Positions 10,194-18,374 of a stretch of 64,000 nucleotides of DNA are shown here, piece by piece. The notes under the pieces are model-generated. The model was not told where the DNA came from. It did no database searches and saw only the letters and a program-made list of their open reading frames with translations. The first letter of the stretch is position 1. Every line of letters begins with the position of its first letter. Source of the stretch: Methylobacterium sp. J-070 (lineage in GTDB: Bacteria; Pseudomonadota; Alphaproteobacteria; Rhizobiales; Beijerinckiaceae); assembly GCF_022829385.1 (NCBI RefSeq), contig NZ_JAKSXX010000235.1:186001-250000 (forward strand), given 5' to 3'. The position numbers and the translations under genes are program-made.

Positions 10194-10688
10194 TCAGGCG
10201 CCCGCCATCACCAGCGCCCAGAACCGCTTGTAGCGCGTGCCGGGCGCGTCGACGCGGGCGATGCCGATCCGGCGGATCTGCGGGAGCAGCATGTTCTTGT
10301 TGTGCTCCGGGCTCGCCTGCCAGCGGAGCAGCACCTGCTCGAAGGTCTCGGAGCCGGCGCTCAGATTCTCGGCGGCCCAGGATTTGGCCAGGCCGATGGA
10401 GTTCATCCGCGACGTGAAGCTGCCGCCGATCTCGTGACTGAGCTGCCCGTGGCGGGCGTTGTTCCCGGCCTGGAAGGCGGCGGCCTTCACCAGGGTCGAA
10501 TCGACCACCACCGGGCTCAAACCGTGCTGGACCCTGTAGGCCGAGATCGCGGCCGCGGCCGCGACTTCATCGAGCACCGCGGTATGGGTCGCGTTCTCGA
10601 CGGTCGGCTCGGGTCCGAAGGAGAGGCCGCCGCAGCCGGCGAGGGCCAGGGGGAGGGCGGCGGCGAGGACGAGGGGAAGCTTCGGCAC
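10194..10688 (-). CDS. CAP-domain (SCP/PR1-like) lipoprotein
   Basis: 164 residues from a GTG at 10688. An N-terminal signal ends in a lipobox (LALAGCGG), so it is probably an outer-membrane or periplasmic lipoprotein. The mature part has CAP-superfamily features: ISAYRVQHGLSPVVVDSTL, HGQLSHEIGGSFTSRM, AAENLSAG, a central helix with WQASPEHNKNMLLP, and a C-terminal RYKRFWALVM strand. The open frame extends to 10751 but lacks a signal peptide there, so the GTG is preferred. The function of bacterial CAP lipoproteins is mostly unknown. It converges on recJ with a 10-base gap. Confidence 0.86.
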   Translation of the reverse strand: MPKLPLVLAAALPLALAGCGGLSFGPEPTVENATHTAVLDEVAAAAAISAYRVQHGLSPVVVDSTLVKAAAFQAGNNARHGQLSHEIGGSFTSRMNSIGLAKSWAAENLSAGSETFEQVLLRWQASPEHNKNMLLPQIRRIGIARVDAPGTRYKRFWALVMAGA

Positions 10689-10816
10689 GGTCCGATCAGC
10701 GCACTGTGTGGAAGGGCCGGCCTCCCTCAGCCGCGCATGCGGCGAAACCACGGCGTCCGGGCACCGTCACCCGCAGACCCGGCGTGGCGTGGCCGCCATG
10801 CCACGCCCGCATCGAT

Positions 10817-11890
10817 TCAGGCCGTCAGGGCCTCGCTTCCGAGCATGGCGGGCGCAAAAACCCGCAGGAGGTCCTGGTCCAGCTGACCGCCGCTGTCGCG
10901 CATGATCGCCAGGGCCTCGGCCGCGGTGGCGGAGGGCCGGTACGTCCGGCGCTCGGTGAGGGCCGAGAACACGTCGCACAGCGCCACGATCCGCACGAGG
11001 TCGTTGATCGCCGACCCGGCGAGCCCGTGCGGATACCCCTTGCCGTCGATGCGCTCGTGGTGGTGCTGCACCACGTCGATCACGGTGGCCTCGAACGCCC
11101 CCTGGGCTCGCAGCATGTCGGCCCCGATATCGGGGTGACGCTGCATCAGCCGCAGTTCCTCCGGCGTGAGCCGCCCGGGCTTGTTCAGGATCTCGACCGG
11201 GATCCGCGACTTGCCGATGTCGTGCAGCAGCGCCGACCGGACGAGCAGGCGGTGATCGGTCCGGCTCAACCCGATTTTCGTGCCGAAGGTGGCGGCATGG
11301 CCTGCGACGCCGAGCGTGTGCTGATAGACCCCGATATCGTGACGCCAGACTTCCGCGAGCCACGTCGAGATGCCGACCTCCGAGACGGCCGCGAGGACCA
11401 GTTCGGTTCCCCGCTCGACGTCGTCCTGCTGGAGACGGGCACCGAGGGCGGCGCTGTCGAACAGGTCGGTGACGATGGCGGTCGCGCCGGTCACACGCTC
11501 CATCAGCCGCCGCTTACGCAACGCGCTCGTCCGGCTCGCCTCCTCGATCATCGCGAAGACGGTGGCCAGGACCACCTGGCGCGGCGCCGCCGCGGGCAGC
11601 TGCCGCAGTTGCGGAGCGGCCGGCGCAGGATCCCCGCGGACGAGATGGAGGCGCGGTAGGGGTGGACCGGGATAGCTGAGCGCCGCGTCGAGGTCAGCGG
11701 CGCGGGCCGGCGGAAGATCCAGCACGACGAGGTGCGGACGCGTAGACGGGATCGTGCCGCCGGCCGCCATGGACCGACAATCCATCACGAGGGCGATGGC
11801 CCGCTCGAGGGCGGCGCGTTCCGTGGGCCGATCCGAGATCAGGAGGACGAACGGGCCGTCCGTCAGGCGTGGTGCGGTTCCGGGAGCCAT
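10817..11890 (-). CDS. HD-GYP domain cyclic-di-GMP phosphodiesterase
   Basis: 357 residues. The C-terminal half is an HD-GYP domain: SALLHDIGKSRIP (HD pair), QRHPDIGADML, HHHERIDGKGYPHGLAG (the GYP signature) and ALCDVFSALTERRTYRP. By family it hydrolyses c-di-GMP. The N-terminal about 150 residues resemble a degenerate receiver-like fold (FVLLISDRPTERAALERAI, VVLDLPPARAADLDA) without a clear phosphoacceptor environment. It stands alone; the 50-residue ORF at 11996-12148 is the nearest upstream gene on the same strand. Confidence 0.9.
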   Translation of the reverse strand: MAPGTAPRLTDGPFVLLISDRPTERAALERAIALVMDCRSMAAGGTIPSTRPHLVVLDLPPARAADLDAALSYPGPPLPRLHLVRGDPAPAAPQLRQLPAAAPRQVVLATVFAMIEEASRTSALRKRRLMERVTGATAIVTDLFDSAALGARLQQDDVERGTELVLAAVSEVGISTWLAEVWRHDIGVYQHTLGVAGHAATFGTKIGLSRTDHRLLVRSALLHDIGKSRIPVEILNKPGRLTPEELRLMQRHPDIGADMLRAQGAFEATVIDVVQHHHERIDGKGYPHGLAGSAINDLVRIVALCDVFSALTERRTYRPSATAAEALAIMRDSGGQLDQDLLRVFAPAMLGSEALTA

Positions 11891-11995
11891 CGCGGCAGCT
11901 CCCGGGCCCGCATGGTCAACGCTGTGTTGACCTTAGAGCGAAGTGTTGAGGAAAGCGTTAACCCTACGCAGTCCCCGCCTCGGGCGCAGCGCGCC

Positions 11996-12148
11996 TCAGG
12001 CCATCTTGGCGGCGCCGACGGGGCGCGCATTCCCGGACGTGGACTTGCCCGCATCGGAGGCCGGGGTCAGGAAGTCGGCATACTTTACCGTCAGCAGCGC
12101 CTGGCAGGCCGCGAAAGCGGCGAAAATCACGAGGAAGCTGGCGATCAT
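11996..12148 (-). CDS. Small 50-residue protein with one hydrophobic N-terminal helix
   Basis: A short ORF missed by simple length cut-offs. It begins ATG at 12148, preceded by GGAG at 7-base spacing. The N-terminus (MIASFLVIFAAFAACQALLT) is a single membrane helix or a signal; a polar Ser/Gly/Ala tail ends AAKMA. Codon third positions are GC-rich, as in neighbouring genes. No family recognised. Reality rests on the ribosome site, the membrane-type helix and the otherwise empty DNA around it. Confidence 0.55.
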   Translation of the reverse strand: MIASFLVIFAAFAACQALLTVKYADFLTPASDAGKSTSGNARPVGAAKMA

Positions 12149-12548
12149 CGGGGTACTCCGCGAAGGGCTGAGGCGCGTTATGTTGCGACGCCATAAATGT
12201 CATGTCGCTCTGCAGCGTGGTATGCCGGATAACGAATACCGATCATGCGGCCCATGCATGAATGGCGGGCGTTCTGGGATTCCACTGGCTGCAACCAGCT
12301 GGCTATGCATTGAGGCGCGATGCATCTGCCGAAAAGGCTAGACCACGCTTGATCTGCGATATTGCAGTGCGAACGGCGCCGGATCGGTAGCCACGCAAAC
12401 CGCGGCGTCGAGCCGAGCGCGGGGCTGCACGGTCGCGCAGGCCGACAGGCCGTTGCGCGCGCGGCGAACGGGCTGGACGGCGAACTCAGTCACGGGGGGC
12501 GTGAAAGCCGTGGACCGGCGCCTGCCGGCTCATGGCGCGCCGGCGCGA
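12149..12548. other. 400-base stretch with no gene recognised
   Basis: Between the 50-residue ORF and the stop of the GntR gene. The part at 12200-12350 is visibly less GC-rich than the surrounding coding DNA. I find no convincing ORF on either strand, no tRNA-like fold and no long inverted repeat. It must contain the promoter of the small ORF. Confidence 0.5.
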
Positions 12549-13241
12549 TCAGTCGAGATAGTCGCCGTACATGTCGACGTGGTTGGCGAGACCCAGCCCG
12601 TGCTCCCGCACAAGCTTCTCGGCGAGGTCGGCGTCCCGCGCTTCGAGCGCGGCGATGATGGCCACGTGCTCGCGGATGGAGCGCTCGGCCCGATCGCCCT
12701 GCCGGAGCGCCGTGCTGCGGATCCCGCGCACATGCATCAGCAGATTGCTGGTGAGGTCTGCGATCGCGTCGCAGTGACCGAGCGCGATGATCCGCTGATG
12801 GAAGCGGATGTTCGCGTCCGAGTATTCGTCGATGTGCTCGGACGGCTGGCCTTCATAGAATTCCGGAAACGCTTCCCGCAGCGATCGCAATTGCATGTCC
12901 GTGGCGCGGCTGCAGGCCAGGCGGGCCGCCATGCTTTCCAGCGCCGTCCAGGCGTGGATCATGCTGACGATCTCGCGCTTGTTCTTCTTGATGACGAACA
13001 CGCCGCGCCGCGCTTCCGAACGGACGAAGCCTTCCTGCTCCAGAACCGTCAGGGCCTCGCGCACGGGCGTCCGGCTGACGCCGAGATCCTGCGACAGCTT
13101 CCGCTCGTCCAGCCGCACCTCGTCCGGACGCCCATAGATGTCCATGTTGGTGATGGCGGTCTTGAGCGCTTCGTACGCCAGGGTCCGAAGACTGGAGCTG
13201 GCGACGATCGGCTTAACGCTCAGCGGTTCGGAGTTCGACAT
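12549..13241 (-). CDS. GntR-family transcriptional regulator with FCD ligand domain
   Basis: 230 residues. N-terminal winged helix (residues about 15-80: YEALKTAITNMDIYG, the recognition region QDLGVSRTPVREALTVLEQEG), then an FCD all-helical effector domain with metal-binding-type residues (ALESMAARLAC, FHQRIIALGHCDAIADL, EHVAIIAALEARDADLAEKLVREH). FCD regulators typically repress carboxylic-acid catabolism and bind palindromes of TNGTNNACNA type. Divergent from the oxlT-like transporter and near frc, it is the obvious candidate regulator of this oxalate/formyl locus; a matching site is at 18453-18462. Confidence 0.92.
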   Translation of the reverse strand: MSNSEPLSVKPIVASSSLRTLAYEALKTAITNMDIYGRPDEVRLDERKLSQDLGVSRTPVREALTVLEQEGFVRSEARRGVFVIKKNKREIVSMIHAWTALESMAARLACSRATDMQLRSLREAFPEFYEGQPSEHIDEYSDANIRFHQRIIALGHCDAIADLTSNLLMHVRGIRSTALRQGDRAERSIREHVAIIAALEARDADLAEKLVREHGLGLANHVDMYGDYLD

Positions 13242-13719
13242 CCCGCGTCCAGTCGGCTCACACGTATGATTTCCCGCACGCTTTCTTTGTCGTGCGCTCC
13301 CAAGCGGACTAACCCAAACCTTAGCCAGATCCTAGTCGATTGCGGGCTGGCCCCACAGACCTGTGAAGTCGGACGCTCGGCATTCGGATGCGCGGCGGCA
13401 GAAAGCAGCCCACCGAGCGCCGCCTGGGACGCACGTCCGAAGCACTTCCCTTAATCCAGACAATCATTCCTGTATTTTTCTGCAGGTTCGATTGACATAG
13501 CCAGGGGACATCAGCACCATACTTCTGGCATATCGTCGACCAATGGGCGTTCCTGGCGGATGACGACGATGTCGTGCCGGGATCTTCGACTTTATTTGTC
13601 TACGGACCAAGAATTTTTCCGCATCCAACGCGCGGTTTGTCCTGCCCCGACGGGGATTGTCAGGGCATAGTGGATAACAAATACAGACGGCCACAAGAAC
13701 ACGTCGAGGAGGGAATCGT
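13242..13719. promoter_or_regulatory. Divergent control region between gntR and the oxlT-like gene
   Basis: 478 bases with no gene. On the + strand a TTGACA at 13492-13497 could be a -35 element. A TNGTNNACNA-type site (TCGTCGACCA, 13533-13542) lies about 40 bases downstream, and CCTGTA/TGCAGG at 13470-13487 forms an imperfect inverted repeat. The stretch at 13580-13690 is AT-richer than average. The oxlT ATG has a very good ribosome site (GAGGAGGGA). The operator assignment is an inference from consensus only. Confidence 0.4.
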
Positions 13720-14997
13720 ATGTCCGAGATCCGCACGCCGGTGGGACGCGGCCGTTGGCTGCAGCTCGCCTTCGGTGTCGTCTGCATGTGCATGATCGCC
13801 AACATGCAGTACGGCTGGACGTTCTTCGTGAACCCGATGCAGGAGCGTCACGGCTGGGACCGGGCGGCGATCCAGGTCGCCTTCACGCTCTTCGTCGTCA
13901 CCGAAACCTGGCTCGTGCCGATCGAGGGCTGGTTCGTCGACAAGTACGGTCCGCGCATCGTCACCCTGTTCGGCGGTCTGCTCTGCGCCATCGCCTGGGT
14001 GATCAATTCCTACGCCGACTCGCTGACCATGCTGTACATCGCGGCCGCGATCGGCGGGACGGGCGCGGGCGCGGTCTACGGCACCTGCGTCGGCAATTCG
14101 TTGAAGTGGTTCCCGGATCGCCGCGGCCTCGCCGCCGGCATCACCGCCATGGGCTTCGGCGCCGGCTCGGCGCTGACCGTCGTGCCGATCCAGGCGATGA
14201 TCAAGTCGCAGGGTTACGAGGCCGCGTTCTTCACCTTCGGCATCGGGCAGGGCGTCATCGTGATGCTGATCGCCCTGGCCCTGCGCTCGCCCGCCAAGGG
14301 TCAGGTTCCGGAGGTCGCCCGGGTCAGCCAGTCGAAGCGCGACTACAAGCCCGCCGAGATGGTGCGCACGCCGATCTTCTGGGTGATGTACGCGATGTTC
14401 GTCATGATGGCCGCCGGCGGCCTGATGGCCACCGCGCAGCTCGGACCCATCGCCAAGGACTTCAAGATCGCCGACGTGCCGGTCTCGCTCCTCGGGATCA
14501 CGCTGCCGGCCCTCACCTTCGCGGCCACCCTCGACCGGGTCCTCAACGGCGTGACGCGCCCGTTCTTCGGCTGGGTCTCGGACCATATCGGCCGCGAGAA
14601 CACGATGTTCCTGTCGTTCGCGATCGAAGGGGTCGGCATCTACGCCCTGAGCCAGTTCGGGCAGAACCCCATCGCCTTCGTCCTGCTCACTGGCCTCGTG
14701 TTCTTCGCCTGGGGCGAGATCTACTCGTTGTTCCCGGCGACCTGCGGGGACACGTTCGGCTCGAAATACGCCGCCACCAATGCCGGGCTGCTCTACACCG
14801 CCAAGGGAACGGCGGCGCTCATCGTGCCCTATACCAGCGTGCTCACCACCATGACGGGGAGCTGGCACACGGTGTTCCTCGTGGCGGCTGCCCTCAACAT
14901 CTTGGCGGCCCTGCTGGCGCTCTTCGTCCTGAAGCCGATGCGTGCGGCCTACACGAAGAAGCCCGAGGCGAGCCTCGCTCCGGCGCTCGCCCGATAA
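13720..14997 (+). CDS. MFS transporter, oxalate:formate antiporter (OxlT) family
   Basis: 425 residues with about 12 transmembrane helices. It resembles the OxlT/oxalate-formate antiporter branch of the MFS: N-terminal WLQLAFGVVCMCMIANMQYG, the first-loop DKYGPR following WFVD, a central cytoplasmic loop, and GVTRPFFGWVSDHIGRENTM in the second half. Antiport of oxalate in for formate out is the family model. Location beside a GntR regulator and close to formyl-CoA transferase supports an oxalate role. A monocarboxylate substrate is the main alternative. A 13-bp hairpin follows the gene. Confidence 0.85.
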   Translation: MSEIRTPVGRGRWLQLAFGVVCMCMIANMQYGWTFFVNPMQERHGWDRAAIQVAFTLFVVTETWLVPIEGWFVDKYGPRIVTLFGGLLCAIAWVINSYADSLTMLYIAAAIGGTGAGAVYGTCVGNSLKWFPDRRGLAAGITAMGFGAGSALTVVPIQAMIKSQGYEAAFFTFGIGQGVIVMLIALALRSPAKGQVPEVARVSQSKRDYKPAEMVRTPIFWVMYAMFVMMAAGGLMATAQLGPIAKDFKIADVPVSLLGITLPALTFAATLDRVLNGVTRPFFGWVSDHIGRENTMFLSFAIEGVGIYALSQFGQNPIAFVLLTGLVFFAWGEIYSLFPATCGDTFGSKYAATNAGLLYTAKGTAALIVPYTSVLTTMTGSWHTVFLVAAALNILAALLALFVLKPMRAAYTKKPEASLAPALAR

Positions 14998-15036
14998 TCC
15001 CGGCCCGGCGGCCCGGCCGCCGGCTCCGCCGCGAAC

Positions 15037-15066
15037 AGCCCGGCGCCGTCTTTACGGCGCCGGGCT
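15037..15066 (+). terminator. Strong hairpin between the oxlT-like gene and the aldolase gene
   Basis: A perfect 13-bp stem (15037-15049 with 15054-15066) with a CTTT loop lies 40 bases after the transporter stop and 38 bases before the aldolase start. It has no T-tract, only TTCCT. It may terminate or attenuate read-through into the aldolase gene. Confidence 0.55.
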
Positions 15067-15104
15067 TCCTGCCTACGCCGGGCCGGACCTTCCGGAGATC
15101 GGGC

Positions 15105-15779
15105 ATGGATACGGACGAACGCAGCGCGCGGGGGCGCGTCGCAGCGGCGGCGCGGGAGCTGGACGCGCAGGGGCTGAACCGGGGCACCTCGGGCAACGTG
15201 TCGGTGCGCTTCCGCGGCGGGCTCCTGATCACGCCGTCGGGCGTCCCGTCCGGGCAGATCCGGGACGACGACATCGTCCCGCTGGGCCTCGACGGTACCC
15301 ACACGCCGGATCAGAAGCCCTCGTCGGAATGGCGCTTCCATCGGGACATCCTGGCGTCGCGGCCGGAGGTCGGCGCCGTGGTCCACGCGCACCCGGTCTA
15401 CTGCACCGCCTTCGCGATGTGCGGCCGGCAGATCCCGGCGGTGCACTACATGATCGCGGCGTTCGGTGGCCCGACGGTGCGCTGCGCGCCCTACGCGCCC
15501 TACGGGACGGCGGAACTCTCGGAGCTGGCCCTGGCGGCCCTGGCCGACCGGAACGTCTGCCTCTTGGCCAACCACGGCATGATCGCCGCCGGGGCGAGCC
15601 TGGACAAGGCGCTCTGGCTCGCGGTGGAGCTCGAAACGCTGTGCCACCAATATGCCGTGGCGCTTCAGGTCGGCGCGCCGACCATCCTGTCCGACCACGA
15701 GATCGACGCCACGGTAAAGCGCTTCAGAGGCTATGGCCTCAACGTTACGGGCGCGGATGCGACGCCGACAAGGTCCTGA
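15105..15779 (+). CDS. Class II aldolase/adducin-family protein (fuculose-phosphate aldolase-like)
   Basis: 224 residues; zinc-dependent class II aldolase fold. Visible motifs: GLNRGTSGNVSVR near the N-terminus, SSEWRFHRDI (acid/base Glu and substrate loop), VVHAHPVYCTAFAM (His-x-His zinc ligands) and LANHGMIAAG (third zinc His). Relatives cleave or epimerise small phosphorylated sugars, or act on hydroxy acids and carbonyls. The true substrate cannot be read from sequence. It follows the OxlT-like gene on the same strand, but a strong hairpin sits between them. Confidence 0.88.
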   Translation: MDTDERSARGRVAAAARELDAQGLNRGTSGNVSVRFRGGLLITPSGVPSGQIRDDDIVPLGLDGTHTPDQKPSSEWRFHRDILASRPEVGAVVHAHPVYCTAFAMCGRQIPAVHYMIAAFGGPTVRCAPYAPYGTAELSELALAALADRNVCLLANHGMIAAGASLDKALWLAVELETLCHQYAVALQVGAPTILSDHEIDATVKRFRGYGLNVTGADATPTRS

Positions 15780-15833
15780 CGGGCCGCCACCCGATCTAAG
15801 GGCGTCCCGGCATTCCCGTCGGAGAATCGCTCT

Positions 15834-16766
15834 TTAGCGGCCCAGCATCTGCCCGACGGCGAGCCCGGTCTCCTCGACGTAAACGGCCGCCGCGACCTTC
15901 TTGCCGCCTTCCGCCTTGACCTTGCTGACCTGGATCTGGCCACCCTGGGCGCAGACGCTGAAGCCGTCCGCGTCGATGGCGACCACCTCGCCGGGCTTGC
16001 CTTTCACGTCCGCGAGACGGCGGATCGGGTGCAGGCGGGAATCGAAGATCTGGAGCTTCTTGCCGTCCACCGTGGTCCAGGCGCCGGGAGCGGGGTTGGC
16101 CGCGCGGATCAGATTGTAGATCTGCTCGGCGTGGGCGGACCAGTGGATCTCGGCCTCGGCGGCGCGGAACCAGCCCTCGTACGTGGCGGCATCCTCGTCC
16201 TGATCGATCTCGACGTGCCGGCCCGCCACGACGAGGTCGGCGGCCTCCAGCATCGCGTCGACCCCCATCGGGAACAGCGCGTCGAAATAGACGTCCCCGA
16301 GCGTCGCGTCGGCCCCGATCGGGCAGACCTTCTGGAGGATCACCGGACCCTCGTCGAGACCGTCGGTCGGGCGGAAGATCGTCAAGCCGGTCTGCAATTC
16401 GCCCCGGGCGATCGGCCAGTTGATCGAGGAGGGTCCGCGATAGCGCGGCAGCAGACTCGGATGATACTGGATCGTGCCGTGCGTCGGGATGCTGACGAAG
16501 CTCTGCGGAGCGAACTGCAGAACGTAGGCCATGATGCCGATATCGGCTCCGAGCCCGCGCATCGCCGCCTCCGCCTCGGGGCTCTTCAGGCTCGGAAACT
16601 GAAAGACCTCCAGGCCTTTCTCCACGGCCGCCGTCTTGAGGACGTCCGGCTTCGCGCCGGGCTTCTCCGGCGCACAGAACACCCCCGCCACATCGTCGCC
16701 GCGCTTCAGGAACGCCTCGAGGACGGCCTTTCCGAAATCCTGCTGTCCGATGACGGCGATGCGCAT
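15834..16766 (-). CDS. Formyltransferase-family protein resembling the hydrolase domain of 10-formyl-THF dehydrogenase
   Basis: 310 residues. The N-terminal formyl-transfer domain contains IQYHPSLLPRYRG followed by SSINW, the pattern of the ALDH1L1/FDH hydrolase domain; Met-tRNA formyltransferase has N-V-H-x-S here. The catalytic pair is His102 and Asp138, spaced 36 residues as in FDH (His106/Asp142). A C-terminal OB-like domain follows (about 205-310). It should bind 10-formyl-tetrahydrofolate or a related formyl carrier. Encoded 193 bases after frc on the same strand, with an AGGAG ribosome site. It is not the housekeeping fmt; no def gene is adjacent. A link to formyl-CoA metabolism is inference. 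Confidence 0.82.
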   Translation of the reverse strand: MRIAVIGQQDFGKAVLEAFLKRGDDVAGVFCAPEKPGAKPDVLKTAAVEKGLEVFQFPSLKSPEAEAAMRGLGADIGIMAYVLQFAPQSFVSIPTHGTIQYHPSLLPRYRGPSSINWPIARGELQTGLTIFRPTDGLDEGPVILQKVCPIGADATLGDVYFDALFPMGVDAMLEAADLVVAGRHVEIDQDEDAATYEGWFRAAEAEIHWSAHAEQIYNLIRAANPAPGAWTTVDGKKLQIFDSRLHPIRRLADVKGKPGEVVAIDADGFSVCAQGGQIQVSKVKAEGGKKVAAAVYVEETGLAVGQMLGR

Positions 16767-16856
16767 GCGATCTCCTGATCGTCGTCCCCGCCGCGCGCGG
16801 CCGGGGAGGGTTTGGGGGGTCCGGACACCCGGATCGCGCGGCGTCTCGATAGATCT

Positions 16857-16876
16857 CGAACCGGCGCGCCGGTTCG
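16857..16876. repeat. Perfect 20-bp palindrome in the frc-formyltransferase spacer
   Basis: CGAACCGGCGCGCCGGTTCG reads the same on both strands, with no loop. It lies about 90 bases upstream of the formyltransferase start and about 84 after the frc stop. It could be a protein-binding site or, in RNA, a hairpin. No second copy was noticed in the window. Confidence 0.6.
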
Positions 16877-16959
16877 TCTGGCGTCGCTAGGCCGCCGTCC
16901 GGATCCGGCCGCGGGGGGCGCGGGGTCTCGGACCCTCGCCCGCGCCGGCCGATGTCGGT

Positions 16960-18237
16960 TCACTCGGCGGCGATCTTCTGCACCGCGCCGATGGCGCCGG
17001 ACTGGGCGATCTCCCCGACCTCCGCCTCCGAGTAGCCGAGGACCTGACGCAGGATCTCGTCGGTGTGCTCGCCGAGGAGCGGCGAGCGCTTGACCTCGCT
17101 GGGGCTGGCCGAAAGCTTGATCGGGTTGCCCACCGACAGGTACGTGCCGCGGGTCGGATGCTCGACCTCCACGATGGTGCCGGTCTGGCGCAAGGCCTCG
17201 TCCTCGGCGATCTCCTTCATCGACAGGATCGGGCCGCAGGGGATGTCGTGCTTGTTCAGCGTGTCCATCGCGTCGAACTTGGACATCTTCATCGTCCAGG
17301 CCTCGATCCGCGTGAAGATCTCGTTCAGATGCGGAAGGCGGCCCTTCGGCGTCGCGTAGTTCGGGTCGGTCTTCCAGTCGGGCTCGCCGATGATGTCGCA
17401 GATCGGCTCCCAGACCGCCGCCTGGGTGATCACGTAGATGTAGGCGTTGGGGTCCTGCTCCCAGCCCTTGCAGCGCAGGATGCGCCCCGGCTGGCCGCCG
17501 CCCGAATCGTTGCCCGCACGCGGGGTCGCCTCGCCGAACGGGATGCCTTCCCCGAACTGGCTGTACTCCTTGAGCGGCCCGTGCTGCAGGCGCTGCTGGT
17601 CGCGCAGCTTCACCCGGCACAGGTTGAGCACGCCGTCCTGCATCGCGCAGTCGACCTTCTGCCCGAGGCCGGATTGCGTGCGGTGATAGAGGGCGGTGAC
17701 GATCCCGAGCGCCAGGTGCAGGCCGGTGCCGGAATCGCCGATCTGGGCGCCGGTCACCATCGGGATGCCGTCGCGGAAGCCGGTGGTCGAGGCGGAGCCG
17801 CCGGCGCATTGCGCGACGTTCTCGTAGACCTTGCAATCCTCGTAGCGGCCGGGGCCGAAGCCCTTCACGGACGCCAGGATCATCCGCGGGTTGGCCGCGT
17901 GGATCTTCTCCCAGGTCAGGCCCATGCGGGCGAGCGCGCCGGGGGCGAAGTTCTCGACCAGGACATCGCATTCCTTGATCAGACGCCAGAGCACCTCTTT
18001 GCCCTTCGGATTCTTCGAATCCAGCGTGATCGAGCGCTTGTTGTGGTTCAGCATCGTGAAATAAAGGCTGTCCACGTCGGGAATATCTTGCAGCTGCTGC
18101 CGTGTGGCGTCACCGACGCCGGGCCGCTCGACCTTGATCACGTCCGCGCCGAACCACGCCAGGAGCTGCGTGCAGGTCGGGCCGGATTGAACGTGGGTGA
18201 AGTCCAGGATGCGGACGCCTTCGAGGGCCTTGGTCAT
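16960..18237 (-). CDS. frc: Formyl-CoA:oxalate CoA-transferase (class III CoA-transferase)
   Basis: 425 residues (characterised Frc enzymes are about 428). Class III/CaiB-BaiF family. It carries the catalytic Asp168 in the conserved context [16 protein letters not shown] and a glycine loop GGGQPG in the expected middle region, plus N-terminal [20 protein letters not shown]. It swaps CoA from formyl-CoA to oxalate, giving oxalyl-CoA and formate. In methylotrophs oxalyl-CoA is either decarboxylated (oxc) or reduced to glyoxylate; neither enzyme is in this window. The ATG at 18237 has only a weak ribosome site; a leader ORF and a GntR-type operator lie upstream. Confidence 0.93.
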   Translation of the reverse strand: MTKALEGVRILDFTHVQSGPTCTQLLAWFGADVIKVERPGVGDATRQQLQDIPDVDSLYFTMLNHNKRSITLDSKNPKGKEVLWRLIKECDVLVENFAPGALARMGLTWEKIHAANPRMILASVKGFGPGRYEDCKVYENVAQCAGGSASTTGFRDGIPMVTGAQIGDSGTGLHLALGIVTALYHRTQSGLGQKVDCAMQDGVLNLCRVKLRDQQRLQHGPLKEYSQFGEGIPFGEATPRAGNDSGGGQPGRILRCKGWEQDPNAYIYVITQAAVWEPICDIIGEPDWKTDPNYATPKGRLPHLNEIFTRIEAWTMKMSKFDAMDTLNKHDIPCGPILSMKEIAEDEALRQTGTIVEVEHPTRGTYLSVGNPIKLSASPSEVKRSPLLGEHTDEILRQVLGYSEAEVGEIAQSGAIGAVQKIAAE

Positions 18238-18278
18238 GATCGGTCTCGGAGCTGGGAGCGGAGGTCGGGATCAGCGGC

Positions 18279-18374
18279 TCAGGCCGCCCGGATGAACGGC
18301 GGAACGTTTTGAGGGGGCCGCGACAGCCGGCTGGCGCCACGAGGGTCGGCGCTTTCCATCCTCCGACGGATCAT
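18279..18374 (-). CDS. 31-residue leader ORF upstream of frc
   Basis: ATG at 18374 is preceded by AGGAGGGA with 9-base spacing, a far stronger ribosome site than that of frc itself. The peptide is Arg-rich at the start (MIRRRMESADPRG) and Pro-containing later (SRPPQNVPPFIRAA). It ends 41 bases before the frc start, on the same transcript if transcription starts near the operator at 18453-18462. It may be a regulatory leader peptide or a small protein; the sequence alone cannot decide. Confidence 0.5.
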   Translation of the reverse strand: MIRRRMESADPRGASRLSRPPQNVPPFIRAA

